Source of the DNA: Yamagishiella unicocca
Lineage: Eukaryota; Chlorophyta; Chlorophyceae; Chlamydomonadales; Volvocaceae
DNA: 64,000 bases
Direction of reading: 5' to 3'
Assembly (NCBI GenBank): GCA_003116995.1
Contig: BDSL01000027.1
Location: forward strand, 434,001-498,000
Shown here: in pieces, positions 34,688-47,800 of the stretch
Layout: the number at the start of each line of letters is the position of its first letter
Numbering within the stretch: the stretch's first letter is position 1
Made by a program: the position numbers and the translations under genes
Notes under the pieces: generated by a model
Database searches by the model: none
What the model was told of the DNA's origin: nothing
What the model saw: the letters and a program-made list of their open reading frames with translations, nothing else

Positions 34688-35804
34688 GATAATGAGGGCA
34701 TCGATAGGACATCGCGCACGTAGGCGATGTTTCCCTGTCTAATACACATGTATTTACGACGGAAGGGTGACACCAGCGCTGTTGGAAAGGTACGAAGCCT
34801 GACCCGCCAGTGCCGGTGTTCCTGTGACCCTCGCAAATTAGCCCTTGCTTGCAGCCCTGCCATCAAGTGGTCACCATTAATTATTTATCAACTTCCCGGA
34901 ACACACAGGATATGTACATAGATAGACAGTGCATAGGTCGATTGCGCATGGACACGGATGGACTAGGGGGTGACGCGCGACGCTCCACAAGAGCAGGTCA
35001 TACATAAGCGACTAATGAACCAACGGTCCGTATTATCTGAAGTGACCCAACGCAACACTCTTGACCCGTCATTATCAACTTCCTTCGAGAACCCAACAGC
35101 CCATCGTGTACGCCGGCGATAACGAACGGACACGCGACTGCTCCCTGTCGCTGCCAGCTATTGTCACCGCTCGGGGCTATCTGGTTCCTCATCCCGCACA
35201 GTGGCGTCATCATCCATTCCGACAGCGAGTACTGCGAGCATCGTCATCTCAGTCGCAAGACATGGATATCAAAGCATTGGTTAGCAAAAGATACGAGATA
35301 TTCCGAACCACACCTCTGCGGTGCACTCGTGCAATGCAGCCTAAACAAGCATATCCCCACATGACACAGCAGCGGCAGATATCCCACGTCCCAGCCCCAC
35401 TCGCGCTGCCTGTCAAGCTGTCCTTCAGCAGGCGGTAAGAGGGACGGCGGGAATCGATGCACGCCTTCCTGCGGGCCCGTGAGTCGGCCCGCAACATGAT
35501 GATCTACAAGCAGCCCTTCGCAGTCGTACTCACAGCTGCGGCAAGACCGGCATTTGCGGCCCAACCAGGCGGTCAACCCCGGCATTTATTACGGCCGACT
35601 GCCGACTGCACGCCAGCTAAATTATTCGCGAGGACTAAAAGGGATCTAAATAATAAGCTGTATGTAATGGAGGAAAGATTTGCCGCTCAGGGCCTCAGCC
35701 CCCCCAAGCACATCCGCACGAGTTGATGCCCGTGCCGGACAAACATTCCAGCCCTGGGGCTTGGTAAACACGTACGCTTACCAAATATTTAACCAACACG
35801 CTTA
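34688..35804. other. Stretch between the possible small gene and the HRGP gene
   Basis: No clear gene. The minus-strand open stretch 35497-35249 may be an exon of the small gene to its left. The 3' untranslated region of the HRGP gene should lie just left of 35805. Confidence 0.4.
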
Positions 35805-38800
35805 TCACGGACCCTGCCGACCTCGAGCCATGGTCCCACGCGCGAACGACCCCGCCCACGCGTTGTTCTTCATCTGATCCAGCAGCGCACGCCTCCGCAT
35901 CTCCCGCTGCAGCTGGATCTGATCCACCGGCCCGATCTTCTCATCGCCGTACGCGGGACCCTGCGCCGCATGCCGCATCGCGTGCAGCCGGCGCTCCTGT
36001 GGGATGGGGAAGGGAGGGGACGGGAAAGAGAGGGGCCGGGAAAGAGAGGGGACAGGACGTGGAGGGGTCGGGAAGGAGGTTGGGCGGGTTGTCGGACCGG
36101 GCGGGTGTATGAGGGCCGGCTAGAGGGTGTATGGCAGCCTGCAGATGGCGCCTGGGTCGGTGGCTAGGGTTTTGCGTACCAGTGCCTTTCACTTGCTAGC
36201 TGTCGCGTACGTGGAGCAACACACGCTTGGGCTCGCGTGTATTCTCCAGGCGGACTTGCCCGGAGTCCTCTTGACCGCTGACGGGTCCCTTAAGATAGAG
36301 TTCAGGATACAGCCACATGCTCCCGACGCACCCTTTGCGAGCAGCTGAACCGTCCTGCCTGCCAGCCTTGCCAGCCCTGCCAGCTCTGCCAGCTCTGCCG
36401 GCCCTGCCAGCCCATCTCGCTGCCCTCCACCCCTCCTCCCCTCCCCTCCCACCCCGCGCACGCACCTCCTCCGTGGCGTTGGGCGGCAGCGGGTCATAGT
36501 CATCTCCGCGCGCCCCCCGGTCGTCTGCAACCTCCTCGTCCAGATCAGCATCACGCGCAATGGAACGGTACCTCATCTCAGCAAACTTGAACTGCCGCGC
36601 CGCCTGCTGCTGCTGTTGCTGCTGCTGCGGTGACGTAGCTGGCCCTGGCGCGAGGCTGTTGGCTGTGTTGGCGGTGGGGCCGTTCTCGGGTAGCTGGGCG
36701 CGAGAGATGGGTCCGATGATTATCGTCGTTAGTTCGTTAGCGGAGAGGAATTGGCGATGTAAAATCCAGGAGCGTCGGGCGGAGCCATGCCAGGCAAGAA
36801 ACCCGAATGACCCGAGCGGCATGGGCAAGCAGGGCAGGTGCTGGTATTCGCCATGCTAGTGCTAGTTTACGGGTCGGGGTAACGTTTTTATCAGCGGTAC
36901 AGAGCTGCGGAAGGTTGATGACGACGCAAACAGGTGTACTGCGCGCAACTCTGAGGCGATCGCCTAATGACATGCAATCGCGGAGCAATGGGCGCAAACC
37001 TTGACACAAAAGGGCACGCAAGAGTCTCTGTGCTTCTCGCAAAAGCCCTTGCGTTCCGTCCCCTAGGTCCTTACGTTTCCGAGCTCTGGCGCGAACTTGA
37101 AAGCGCGCGCCGCCTTGCCGCCCGCGGCGGCTGCAGCTCCAGCACCAGGCGCGGCCGCTGAAGCCGGGGCTGCTGCTGCGTCGAAGGTGCCGTCGGAGCC
37201 ACCAGCGTTGGGGCGGTTGAATTCGCGCTGCCCGCCTGGCCTAGATCCCATTGGTGGGTCGGCCGGTAGGCCCGCTGGAGCCTGCACATCTGGGTCCAAG
37301 GTTCCAGATCCGGACCTGCCATCGGGACGCTGGAACTGCCTGGTCGTCCGAGTGCCCCCGGTGCCCGTCCCAGCCAACAAAGCGGCCGCTGCAGCTGCTG
37401 CAGCAGCATCGTCGTCCTGCAGACCTCCATTGGAGGCGTCGCCGGGCCGGTTGAAGCGCACAGTGCGGTTGCCCGAAGCTGCCACACTACCAGAGCCTGC
37501 GGCGGCCGCCGCCCCCTCATCATCATTGAGGCCACCGTTGCCGCCCTCCCCAGGTCGGTTGAAGTGCGCGGTTCGATTCCCGCTTGATGCAGCAGCTGCA
37601 GCCACAGCTGCAGCGGCTCCACCTCCACCAGCTGTGTCTGGGTCAAAGCCGCCTCCTGCACCCTCCCCAGGTCGGTTGAAGTGCACGCTGCGGTTGCCGC
37701 TGGGGGACGCCTGTGTCGCCGTGTCGCCACCACCTCCACCATACCCATGGCTAGACTCTCGGGGACTGGTGTACGCCGCGTTGGGTTTCATGAACATGGG
37801 CGATCCATTATTGCTGCCCCTTCCGACAGACCCAGGGGAAGCCACTTCACTGCCGGACTTGGCCGCTGCAGCGGCACCATTGGCTGAGGTACGGAAGGGT
37901 GAGCTGCCAACCCCGCCGCTGGGTGAGCCACTGGGGCTGCTCTTTGAGGTCTTTCGGAATAGTGCACCGCCAGCAGCGGAGCCAGCTGCAGCGATGCCTA
38001 TGCCTGCAACGGCGCCACCGGCACCAGCACCACCATTGGCACTGCCGGGTGACATCCCCAACTCGGCGTCCATCCCTCGGTTCGCAGGGGAGCTGGGAGC
38101 AGTGTTGCGGTTTGCCGCCCAGCCTGCCCCCACTACCTTTTGCGCACCAGCTCCAGTTGCAGCCCCTGCACCAGCTGCCGTACCGGCCACTACATCGACT
38201 GTCGTGCCTCCCACAGCGGCCCCAGCAGCCTCTGCCGGGGCTGCTGGCTTCGCACCAAAGAGGCCGCCGAAGAAGCGCGAGAATGCACCCGGTGGTTTGC
38301 CAGTGGCGGCCGCACCTCCAGTGGCTGCAGTGGCCACACTGACACCACCGGCTGCACCGCCTGCAGCTGCTGCAGTGACAGATGTGGCTGCTTCCGGGCT
38401 GACAGCACGCATGCTGTTGCTCGGCCCGAACTCTCCAGGCGCCAGCTTTGACACCTGGTTGCCACCGAACATCCTCTGAAAGGTCGACCTGCCACCCATG
38501 GCTGTACCAGCAGCTACGGCACCAACACCAGCAGCGGCCACTGCCGCACCGACCTCTGGGACTTCACCGGACATCTCCTGTTGGGCGGATCAATCAGCAT
38601 GACGATATTACCACAGCACACATATGGATAAGCAGGCCTTTTTACGAGGCGTGTTTTGGAGCACGAGGGCGAAAACAAGGAAATAAAGGCACAGCCATTA
38701 TTGTTGCCGACGCCTTTATGGGAGCTCACGGTGTTGCAAGTGCTACCCATGGCACAGGGGCAGTGTGTGGCAGCTGCTCACATGCCGCCATCGACAGCAA

Positions 38801-41800
38801 CAGGAGTGGCGGCAGGATGCTTCTACTTACAGGCAGGGTCGGAACCTTGAGCGACACGGCTCCATACTCAGCACCACTGCCGCCACGCACAAAGAGGCTA
38901 CTTTGGCTCATACGCGTGCCCAACATGGATGTATTAGAAGGTCCGCTACCCGGAACTTCCTGCAGTGTGGGGGCATGGACAATGATGCAGTGGCAGGCGG
39001 GTGTGGGGGCGGAGTTGAAAGGCCCATATGAGGCTGCATAATCAGAAGTGTGGCCATGAGTTGGCAATGATTGAGGGTGTAGAATTTCAGGGTTTGGTAG
39101 TGTTGTAGTAGTGCTATGGGTGGATGCACACATACGCTCGCACTATAGCCCCTCGGTGGACTCTGAAGAGCCCTGCCATGTGCGAAGCAAGCTACACCAG
39201 GTAGGCATCGTGTTGCATTGATTGCCCTTCCTTTCTTCATCATCATCTACCGAGCACCAGGCAGGAATATATCTGCGCTTCTGTCTCTACTTATCACCAT
39301 GATCTCCACTGCTCAAGGAGTGATGCATTGGCATGCTTTGCCTATCATGGTGCTGTGCGCCCCGTACCTCATTGAGGGTTTCCAGGCCGCTGCCATTTTG
39401 TCCTGCCTCCGCAGCCATCTGCGCCGCTATCTCGCTCGCAACACGATGGTTCAGAGAGGCTGTATGCATGATTCCAGGGATGGTGGCTGCAGTCACACCC
39501 GTGATGGCCCCAGCGGCCAGGATGTTGCCTCCCACCACTCCAACCCCAGGTGCACCTGCCCTGGGTGCACCACCACTTTTCGGAACCAGGTCTGGCAACA
39601 CAGGCTTGGCGAAGGGGTCGGCGCCTGCCCCAGCACCTGCAGCGGCCGGTATGGTGCTGCCCAGCATCGCCTCTGAGCCAAGAAGTACAGAGCCGCTGTT
39701 GCCATTTCCAGAGAGTGCAGGCAGCGCACCCCGCCGTGTGGCCAGCAGTGCAGCATTGCTCCCCAGTGCAGCCGCCGCCGCAGCAGCTGCCCCAGGGCTG
39801 CTGAAGGCACTAGTGGTGGAGGGATCACCCATGCCAGCACCATCAGCACCACCGGCAGGAACAGTAAGGGGCAGGACTGGCTTCGTGGATAGGCTGTGTG
39901 GAGCCAGGGCAGGATCCAGGTCAGGGAGTTTGTGCACTTGGGCGCTGAGGGGTGGCAGGTGTGGCTTACCACCACCAGCAGCACCAGCTGCAGCTCCGGC
40001 CGTGGTGCTGGCAGCAGTCCCTGCAGCAGCATCTGCTGCAGTGCCGGCAGGTGACATAGAGCCCCTGGCTGTGTCAGCTGCCACGCTGCCTCCACTGCCC
40101 GGAGACATGGACATCTGGGTCTGTGCACTTAGTGAGTCGGGGCTTTGAGGGTCGTTCGAAGAGAGTGCAGCTGCCTTTGACTCGGGTGTCTTTGACGCTG
40201 TTGCTGCTCCAGCTGCGGCTGCCGCCGCTACACCAGCAGCACCAGCAGCGCCGCTGTCAACAGCCACAGAGGAGCCTGCATCAGCGCTGAAGCCCCCAGG
40301 TCCTGTTCCAGCCACGTCGGCATTGGGGATGCCGGCTATGCCTCCACTCATGCTCACTCCGCTGATATGGATGGCAGAGGTGCCTGCCAGTGCTGCTCCA
40401 GCACTAGCACCCCCAGTGGCACCAGTGCCCACACCCATGGTCTGCATCATACGGCTGAAGAAGCCGCCTCCACCAGCGGCCACACCTGCCGCCTCCACTC
40501 CAGCGTGGCCGTCGACAGCAAAAGGCGCGCCATGGGCACTGCCAGTGCCTGCTGCTGCACCTGCACCTTGGGCCCAGTGAGCCGTGCCAGCACCAGCAGC
40601 ACCAGCAGCACCAGCAGCACCAGCACCAGCACTGCCTGCAGCGCCAGCACCACCAAGCTCACCGCCTTCTGCAGCTAAGGCTGCCGCGGCGGCGGCTATG
40701 GTGTCTGCCTTGCCGGGCTCAGCACCAGCTGCCACGTTAAAGCCCGTCCTCTGTGGGAGAATCGATGGTGAAGCGGCCAGGAGAGGTGCAAGGGGTGTTC
40801 GCTGGTGAGTGTCATGAGACACATGATCAAGGTAAGAGGGCCGGGATGTGTCCTCCAAGCCCATTATAAAAAACACCCTATCCACCACCAATGCGGTCCT
40901 AGCCCTCCCCTCAATCAAGCTGCGACGGGCTGTGGCTGCACTCCTCACCTTTTTGCGGTAGTAAATGAAGCCTGCGGCGGCAATGGTTGCCAGCAGCAGC
41001 GCCCCAACGACCACCGCGATGATGATGAAGATGGGTGGGCCGCCTTTGTCGTCGTCACTTTGGCCTGTGGACTCACTGGAGCGTGCTGCGGCATCAGCGG
41101 AAACGACAACCTCCTTTTCCCCCTGCAATGTCTGGCATCCAGAAATGGTGGCAGTGCTGCCGGATGCCAGCACTGCTGCCGACACGGCGGCACTGAACTC
41201 TTCGCAGCTGGGGAAGCGGCTGCTGGCCCTTGATATGGCGCGCAGCTGTGGCCAGGGGGTAGGCAGGGGCCCCACCGGGAAGGGACAAGAATGGGACAGA
41301 TCAGTGGCTGGTCAGCAGGGTTGGGGGGGAGAGAGAGAGCGTCAGCCATTTAGCCCTTGTGCTGTATGACTGCCCCTCGAGCCCGCTGGGATCCTGGGCC
41401 TTGTCTGGCAACATGACAAGCAGCCGAGTCCAACAATATTCCCACGGCCGCAACCACTGATGCCTCGCTCACCGTGCCTCCCATGACCGCCCATGTGCCG
41501 GTGATCAGCCCCAAAGGGCACACCCCAGCGACTCCTGAGACCCCTCCATTGCCCAGGGCCTCGTAGACGACACTCTTGAAGCCGTCCATCGGCACCGCAG
41601 GGTCGACCTGCATGGTGGGCAACAGGCGGCGAGGAGCGGACTGGTTGTGGAGTAGCTAATGCAACGCTGTAGCTCCAGGCTGAAAAATGCCGGAGAGGGA
41701 GCACAGTGCTGGAGAGGGAGCGAAATGCTGGTGAGAGAGCAAAATGGCAATGGAGAACGAGGAAGGCTGTAAGAGAGCGTGGGTGCACATTGCAGTCATC

Positions 41801-44800
41801 ATCACTGCAGGGTTTCTTCATGCAAACAGAGGCAACGGTTATTCCTGCCCAACTCTTTTCTTCGCTAAGGCGGCTCACCGGAGCGTGTTATTAGAGGAAC
41901 TAGGAAAAGATTAAAGAAGATGAAAAGATGAAACCTGGGGGCGTGGGGGGGCCACAACTTACCTTGAAAGTGATCTCACTCTTGACGCTGGCGGTGCAGC
42001 TCTGCAGCAAGGAGGCAGGCGGGCGGTGGCACGTGCTGAGATGGAGGCGCATATTTATAGTTAGGAAACGAGGACAGCCGCCGCTTGCAAGTACACTTGT
42101 GTTCACACTAGCAGGTCATAGCAGCAGGTCACACCAGCAGGTCACACCAGCAGGTCACACTAGGCAGGTCACACCGGCATGCGGCTGGTGACATGTAGCT
42201 TCAACTCACTTCGTCCTGCAGCAAACGCCGCTGCAGCCTGCGCGAGGATCCAGATCCAGTCGAGACTGTAGTACAGGCAGTAGACACATTTGCGACCGGG
42301 AAATTCAGCGTGGTCGCGAGTGTGGAAGCCAGGGTTCCCTGCACACCAGCATCGCAGCTGGCGTAGGGTGAATCGCCCTGGAACTGCGCCGATGCTGTCA
42401 GGTAGTTGTAGTCAGGCTGGACCTCAGCACCGTCTATCACTGGCAAGGGATCACCGACTTGGAATGGCGCGGACAGCTGGATGATTGTCTCCATTAAAAT
42501 GGTCCCGGGACTGAGCGGAGGAGGCGTGGGTGACGGTGGAAGTGAGGGCGACGGAGGTGACGAGGGTGATGGTGAAGGCGGTGGTGATCTTAACAAGAGG
42601 GGAGGTGAGGGGACCAAAGGAGGCCATGAGGGTGGCGCAAAGGTCGATCCAGTGGGTTCTTCGGGAATCAGCAGGTTAGCATCAGGGGCAGGCGGTGGTG
42701 TGAGGCTTGGATCCAGGTTTGGTGTTGAGGCAACAGGCTCGGGGGAAGGAGGCACCGGATGTCCAGCCAAGGTTTGGCCTGGTTCAGGGTTTGGGGGAGC
42801 TGATGATGCAGGTGGGCTTGGTTCCGGTATGGGAGGAGATAGTGGTGAGCCTGGCAGGGTCGGCGGCGACGGTGGGCTTGGAGGAGAGCCCGGTGGGGTC
42901 GGTGGCGACAGTGGGCTAGGCGGTGATCCAAGTGGGGTCAGCGGTGACGGTGGGCTGGGCGGTGATCCAGGTGGGGTCGGCGGCGACGGTGGACTGGGAG
43001 GTGATCCAGGTCGGGTAGGCGGCGACAGTGGGCTGGGAGGTGATCCAGGTGGGGTCGGTGGAGACGGTGGGCTGGGCGGTGATCCAGGTGGGGTCGGCGG
43101 CGACGGTGGGCTGGGCAGTGATCCAGGTGGGGTCGGCGGCGACGGTGGATTGGAAGGTGATCCCGATGGGGTCGGCGACGACAGTGGGCTGGGCAGTGAT
43201 CCGGGTGGGGTCGGCGGCGACGGTGGGCTGGGCGGTGATCCAGGTGGGGTCGGCGGCGACGGTGGATTGGAAGGTGATCCCGATGGGGTCGGCGACGACA
43301 GTGGGCTGGGCGGTGATCCGGGTGGGGTCGGCGGCGACGGTGGATTGGAAGGTGATCCAGGTGGGGTCGGCGGCGACGGAGGGCTGGGAGGGGATCCAGG
43401 TGGGGTCGGCGGCGATGGTGGGCTGGGAGGGGATACAGGTGGGGTCGGTGGAGATGGTGGGCTGGGAGGTGAGCCCGGTGGGGTTGGCCGTGACGGTGGG
43501 CTGGGAGGTGATCCAGGTGGGGTCGGCGGCGATGGTGGGCTGGGAGGGGATCCAGGTGGGGCTGGTGGCGACGGTGGGCTGGGAGGTGAGCCCGGTGGGG
43601 TTGGCCGTGACGGTGGGCTGGGAGGTGATCCAGGTGGGGTCGGCGGCGATGGTGGGCTGGGAGGGGATCCAGGTGGGGTCGGTGGAGACGGTGGGCTAGG
43701 CAGTGATCCAGGTGGGGTTGGAGGTGACGGTGGGCTGGGAGGTGATCCAGGTGGGGTCGGCGGCGACGGTGGATTGGGAGGTGATCCAGGTAGGGTCGGC
43801 GGCGACGGTGGGCTGGGCGGGGATCCAGGTGGGGTCGGTGGCGATGGCGGGCTGGGAGGTGATCCCGGTGGGATCGGCGGCGATGGTGGGCTAGGCGGTG
43901 AGCCAGGGGGGGCTGGTGGCGATGGTGGGCTGGGAGGGGATACAGGTGGGGTCGTCGGTGACGGTGGGCTGGGCGGGGATCCAGGTGGGGTCGGTGGCGA
44001 TGGCGGGCTGGGAGGTGATCCCGGTGGGGTCGGCGGCGATGGTGGGCTAGGCGGTGAGCCAGGGGGGGTTGGTGGCGACGGTGGGCTGGGCGGTGATCCA
44101 GGTCGGGTCGGTGGCGAAGGTGGGCTAGGCGGTGATCCAGGTGGGGTCGGCGGCGATAGTGGGCTGGGAGGTGATCCAGGTGGGGTCGGTGGAGACGGTG
44201 GGCTGGGAGGTGACCCTGGTGGGGTTGGCGGTGATGGTGGGCTGGGTGGTGATCCAGGTGGGGTCGGCGGCGATGGCGGGCTGGGAGGTGACCCCGGTGG
44301 GGTTGGCGGCGATGGCGGGCTGGGAGGTGATCCTGGTGAGATCGGCGGCGACGGTGGGCTAGGCGGTGAGCCAGGGGGGGCTGGTGGCGATGGTAGGCTA
44401 GGAGGTGATCCAGGTGGGGTCGGTGGAAACGGTGGGCTGGGCGGTAATCCAGGTGGAGTTGGTGGCGACGGTGGGCTGGGTGGTGATCCAGGTCGGGTAG
44501 GTGGCGAAGGTGGGCTAGGCAGTGATCCAGGTGGGGCCGGCAGCGATGGTGGGCTGGGAGGGGATCCAGGTGGGGTCGGTTGAGACGGTGGGCTGGGAGG
44601 TGACCCCGGTGGGGTTGGCGGTGATGGTGGGCTGGGTGGTGATCCAGGTGGGGTCGGGGGCGATGGCGGGCTGGGAGGTGATCCCGGTGGAATAGGCGGC
44701 GACGGTGGGCTAGGCGGTGAGCCAGGGGGGGCTGGTGGCGATGGTGGGCTAGGAGGTGATCCAGGTGGGGTCGGCGGCGATGGTGGGCTGGGAGGGGATC

Positions 44801-47800
44801 CAGGTGGGGTCGGGGGAGACAGTGGGCTAGGCAGTGAGACCAGTGGGGTTGGCGGTGACGGTGGACTGGGCGGTGATCCAGGTGGGATCGGCGGCGACGG
44901 CGGGCTAGGTGCTCCAGGTGGGATCGATGGTGACGGCAAGCTGGGAGGTGATCCAGGTGGGGTCGGCGGGGACGGCGGGATAGGTGATCCAGGTGGGGTC
45001 GGTGGTAGCGCCGAGCTGGGAGGTGATCCCGGTGGGGTCGGCGGCGACGGCGGGCTAGGTGATCCAGGTGGGGTAGGTGGTGACAGCGAGCTGGGAGGTG
45101 ATCCCGGCGGGGTCGGCGGCGATGGTGGGCTGGGTGGTGATCCAGTTGGGGCCGGCGGTGAGGGTGGGCTAGGTATTGATCCCAGTGGGGTCGGCGGCGA
45201 TGGTGGGCTGGGAGGTGATCCAGGTGGGGTCGGCGGCGACAGCGGGCTAGGTGCTCCAGGTGGGATCGATGGTGACGGCAAGCTGGGAGGTGATCCAGGT
45301 GGGGTCGGCGGCGATGGCGGGCTGGGAGATGATCCAGGTGGGGTCGGCGGCGACGGCGGGCTTGGCGGGGATCCAGGTGGGGTCGGCGGCGATGTTGGGC
45401 TGGGAGGTGGTTCAGGTGGGGTCGGCGGCAACGGTTGGCTAGGAGGTGGTTCAGGTGGGGTCGGCGGCAATGGTGGGCTGGGAGGTGATCCAGGTGGGGT
45501 CGGTGGAGACGGTGGGCTGGGAGGTGAGCCCGGTGGGGTCGGCGGCAATGGTGTGCTGGGAGGTGATCCAGGTGGGGTCGGCGGTGACGGTGGGCTGGGA
45601 GGTGATCCAGGTGGGATCGGTGGCGACGGTGGGCTAGGAGGTGAGTCCGGTGGGGTTGGTGGCGACGGCGGTCTGGGCGGGGATCCTGGTGGGGTCGGTG
45701 GCGATGGTGGGCTGGGAGGTGATTCAGGTGGGGTCGTCGGTGACGGTGGGCTGGGGGGTGATCCAGGTGGGGTTGGTGGCGACGGTGGGCTGGGCGGTGA
45801 TCCAGGTCGGGTCAGTGGCAAAGGTGGGCTAGGCGGTGATCCAGGTGGGGTCGGTGGCGACGGTGGGCTAGGAGGTGATCCAGGTGGGGTCGGCAGTGAC
45901 GGTGGGCTGGGTGGTGATCCAGGTGAGATCGGCGGCGACGGTGGGCTAGGCGGTGAGCCAGGGGGGGCTGGTGGCGATTGTGGGCTAGGAGGTGATCCAG
46001 GTGGGGTCGGTGGAGACGGTGGGCTAGGCGGTGATCCAGGTGGGGTTGGTGGCGACGGTGGGCTGGGCGGTGATCCAGGTCGGGTCGGTGGCAAAGGTGG
46101 GCTAGGCGGTGATCCAGGTGGGGTCGGCTGCGATGGTGGGCTGGGAGGGGATCCAGGTGGGGTCGGTGGAGACAGTGGGCTGGGAGGTGACCCCGGTGGG
46201 GTTGGCGGTGATGGTGGGCTGGGAGGTGATCCAGGTGGGGTCGGCGGTGATGGTGGGCTGGGAGGTGATCCTGGTGGTGTCGGTGGTGATGGTGGGCTGG
46301 GAGGTGATCCTGGTGGGGTCGGCGGCGACGGTGGGCTAGGCAGTGATCCAGGTGGGGTCGGCGGTGATGGTGGGCTGGGAGGTGATCCAGGTGGGTTCGG
46401 TGGTGATGGTGGGCTGGGAGGTGATCCAGGTGGGGTCGGCAGCGATGGTGGGCTGGGCGGGGATCCAGGTGGGATCAGTGGCGACGGTGGGCTAGGCGGT
46501 GTGCCTGGTGGGGCCGGTGGCGACGGCGGGCTGGGCGGGGATCCTGGTGGGGTCGGCGGCGATGGTGGGCTGGGAGGTGATCCAGGTGGGGCCGGTGGAG
46601 ACGGTGGGTTGGGCGGTGATCCAGGTCGGGTTGGTGGTGATGGTGGGCCGGGCGGTGATCCAGGTCGGGTCGGCGGCGACGGTGGGTTAGGCGGTGATCC
46701 AGGTGGGGCCGGTGGAGATGGCGGGTTGGGCGGTGATCCAGGTCGGGTCGGTGGTGATGGTGGGCTGGGCGGTGATCCAGGTGGGGTCGGTGGAGACGGT
46801 GGGCTGGGAGGAGATCCCGGTGGGGTTGGTGGTGATGGTGGGCTGGGAGGTGATCCAGGTGGGGTCGGCGGCGATGGCGGGCTGGGAGGTGATCCAGGTG
46901 GGGTCGGTGGCGACGGTGGGCTAGGCGGTGAGCCAGGGGGGGCTGGCGGCGATGGTGGGCTGGGAGGTGATCCAGGTGAGGTCGGTGGAGACGGATGGCT
47001 AGGAGGTGAGCCCGATCGGTTTGGTGGCGACAGTTGGCTGGGAGGTAATCCAAGCGGGGTCGGCGGCGACGGTGGGCTAGGCGTTGAGCTGGGCGGCAGC
47101 GGTGGCAAAGTTGGATTTGGGAGTGAAGGCGGATTGAGAAGTGAGCTGGTAGGGCTCGGCAATGACGGCTGGCTGGGCTGGGGGCTCTGCGGAGAATGTC
47201 TGTCTTCGGGGCTAGGTGCGGAGCTGGCAGGAGGTGGTGTCGTGCCCTGTACTTGGCTTGGGGCGGGGTTGAACGGGGGGCTTGCAGGAGGTGGTGTAGT
47301 GCCCTCTATTTGGCTTGGGGCGGGGTTGAAAGGGGGGCTTGCAGGAGGTGGTGTCGTGCCCTCTATTTGGCTTGGGGCGGGGTTGAACGGGGGGCTTGCA
47401 GGAGGTGGTGTCGTGCCCTGTACTTGGCTTGGGGCGGGGTTCAACGGGGGGCTTGCAGGCGGTGGTGTAGTGCCCTCTATTTGGCTTGGGGCGGGGTTGA
47501 ATGGGGGGCTTGCAGGAGGTGGTGTCGTGCCCTCTATTTGGCTTGGGGCGGGGTTGAACGGGGGGCTTGCAGGAGGTGGTGTAGTGCCCTCTATTTGGCT
47601 TGGGGCGGGATTGAACGGGGGGCTTGCAGGAGGTGGTGTAGTGCCCTCTATTTGGCTTGGGGCGGGGTTGAACGGGGGGCTTGCAGGAGGTGGTGTAGTG
47701 CCCTCTATCTGGCTTGGGGCGGGGTTGAACGGGGGGCTCGCAGGAGGTAGTGTTGTGCCCTCTATTTGGCTTGGGGCGGGGTTGAATGGGGGGCTTGCAG

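Noticed and set aside
37097..38479. Plus-strand ORF of 460 codons
   Set aside because: It is antisense to the Ala-rich tail exon, which has paralogous motifs and phase-consistent splice sites on the minus strand.
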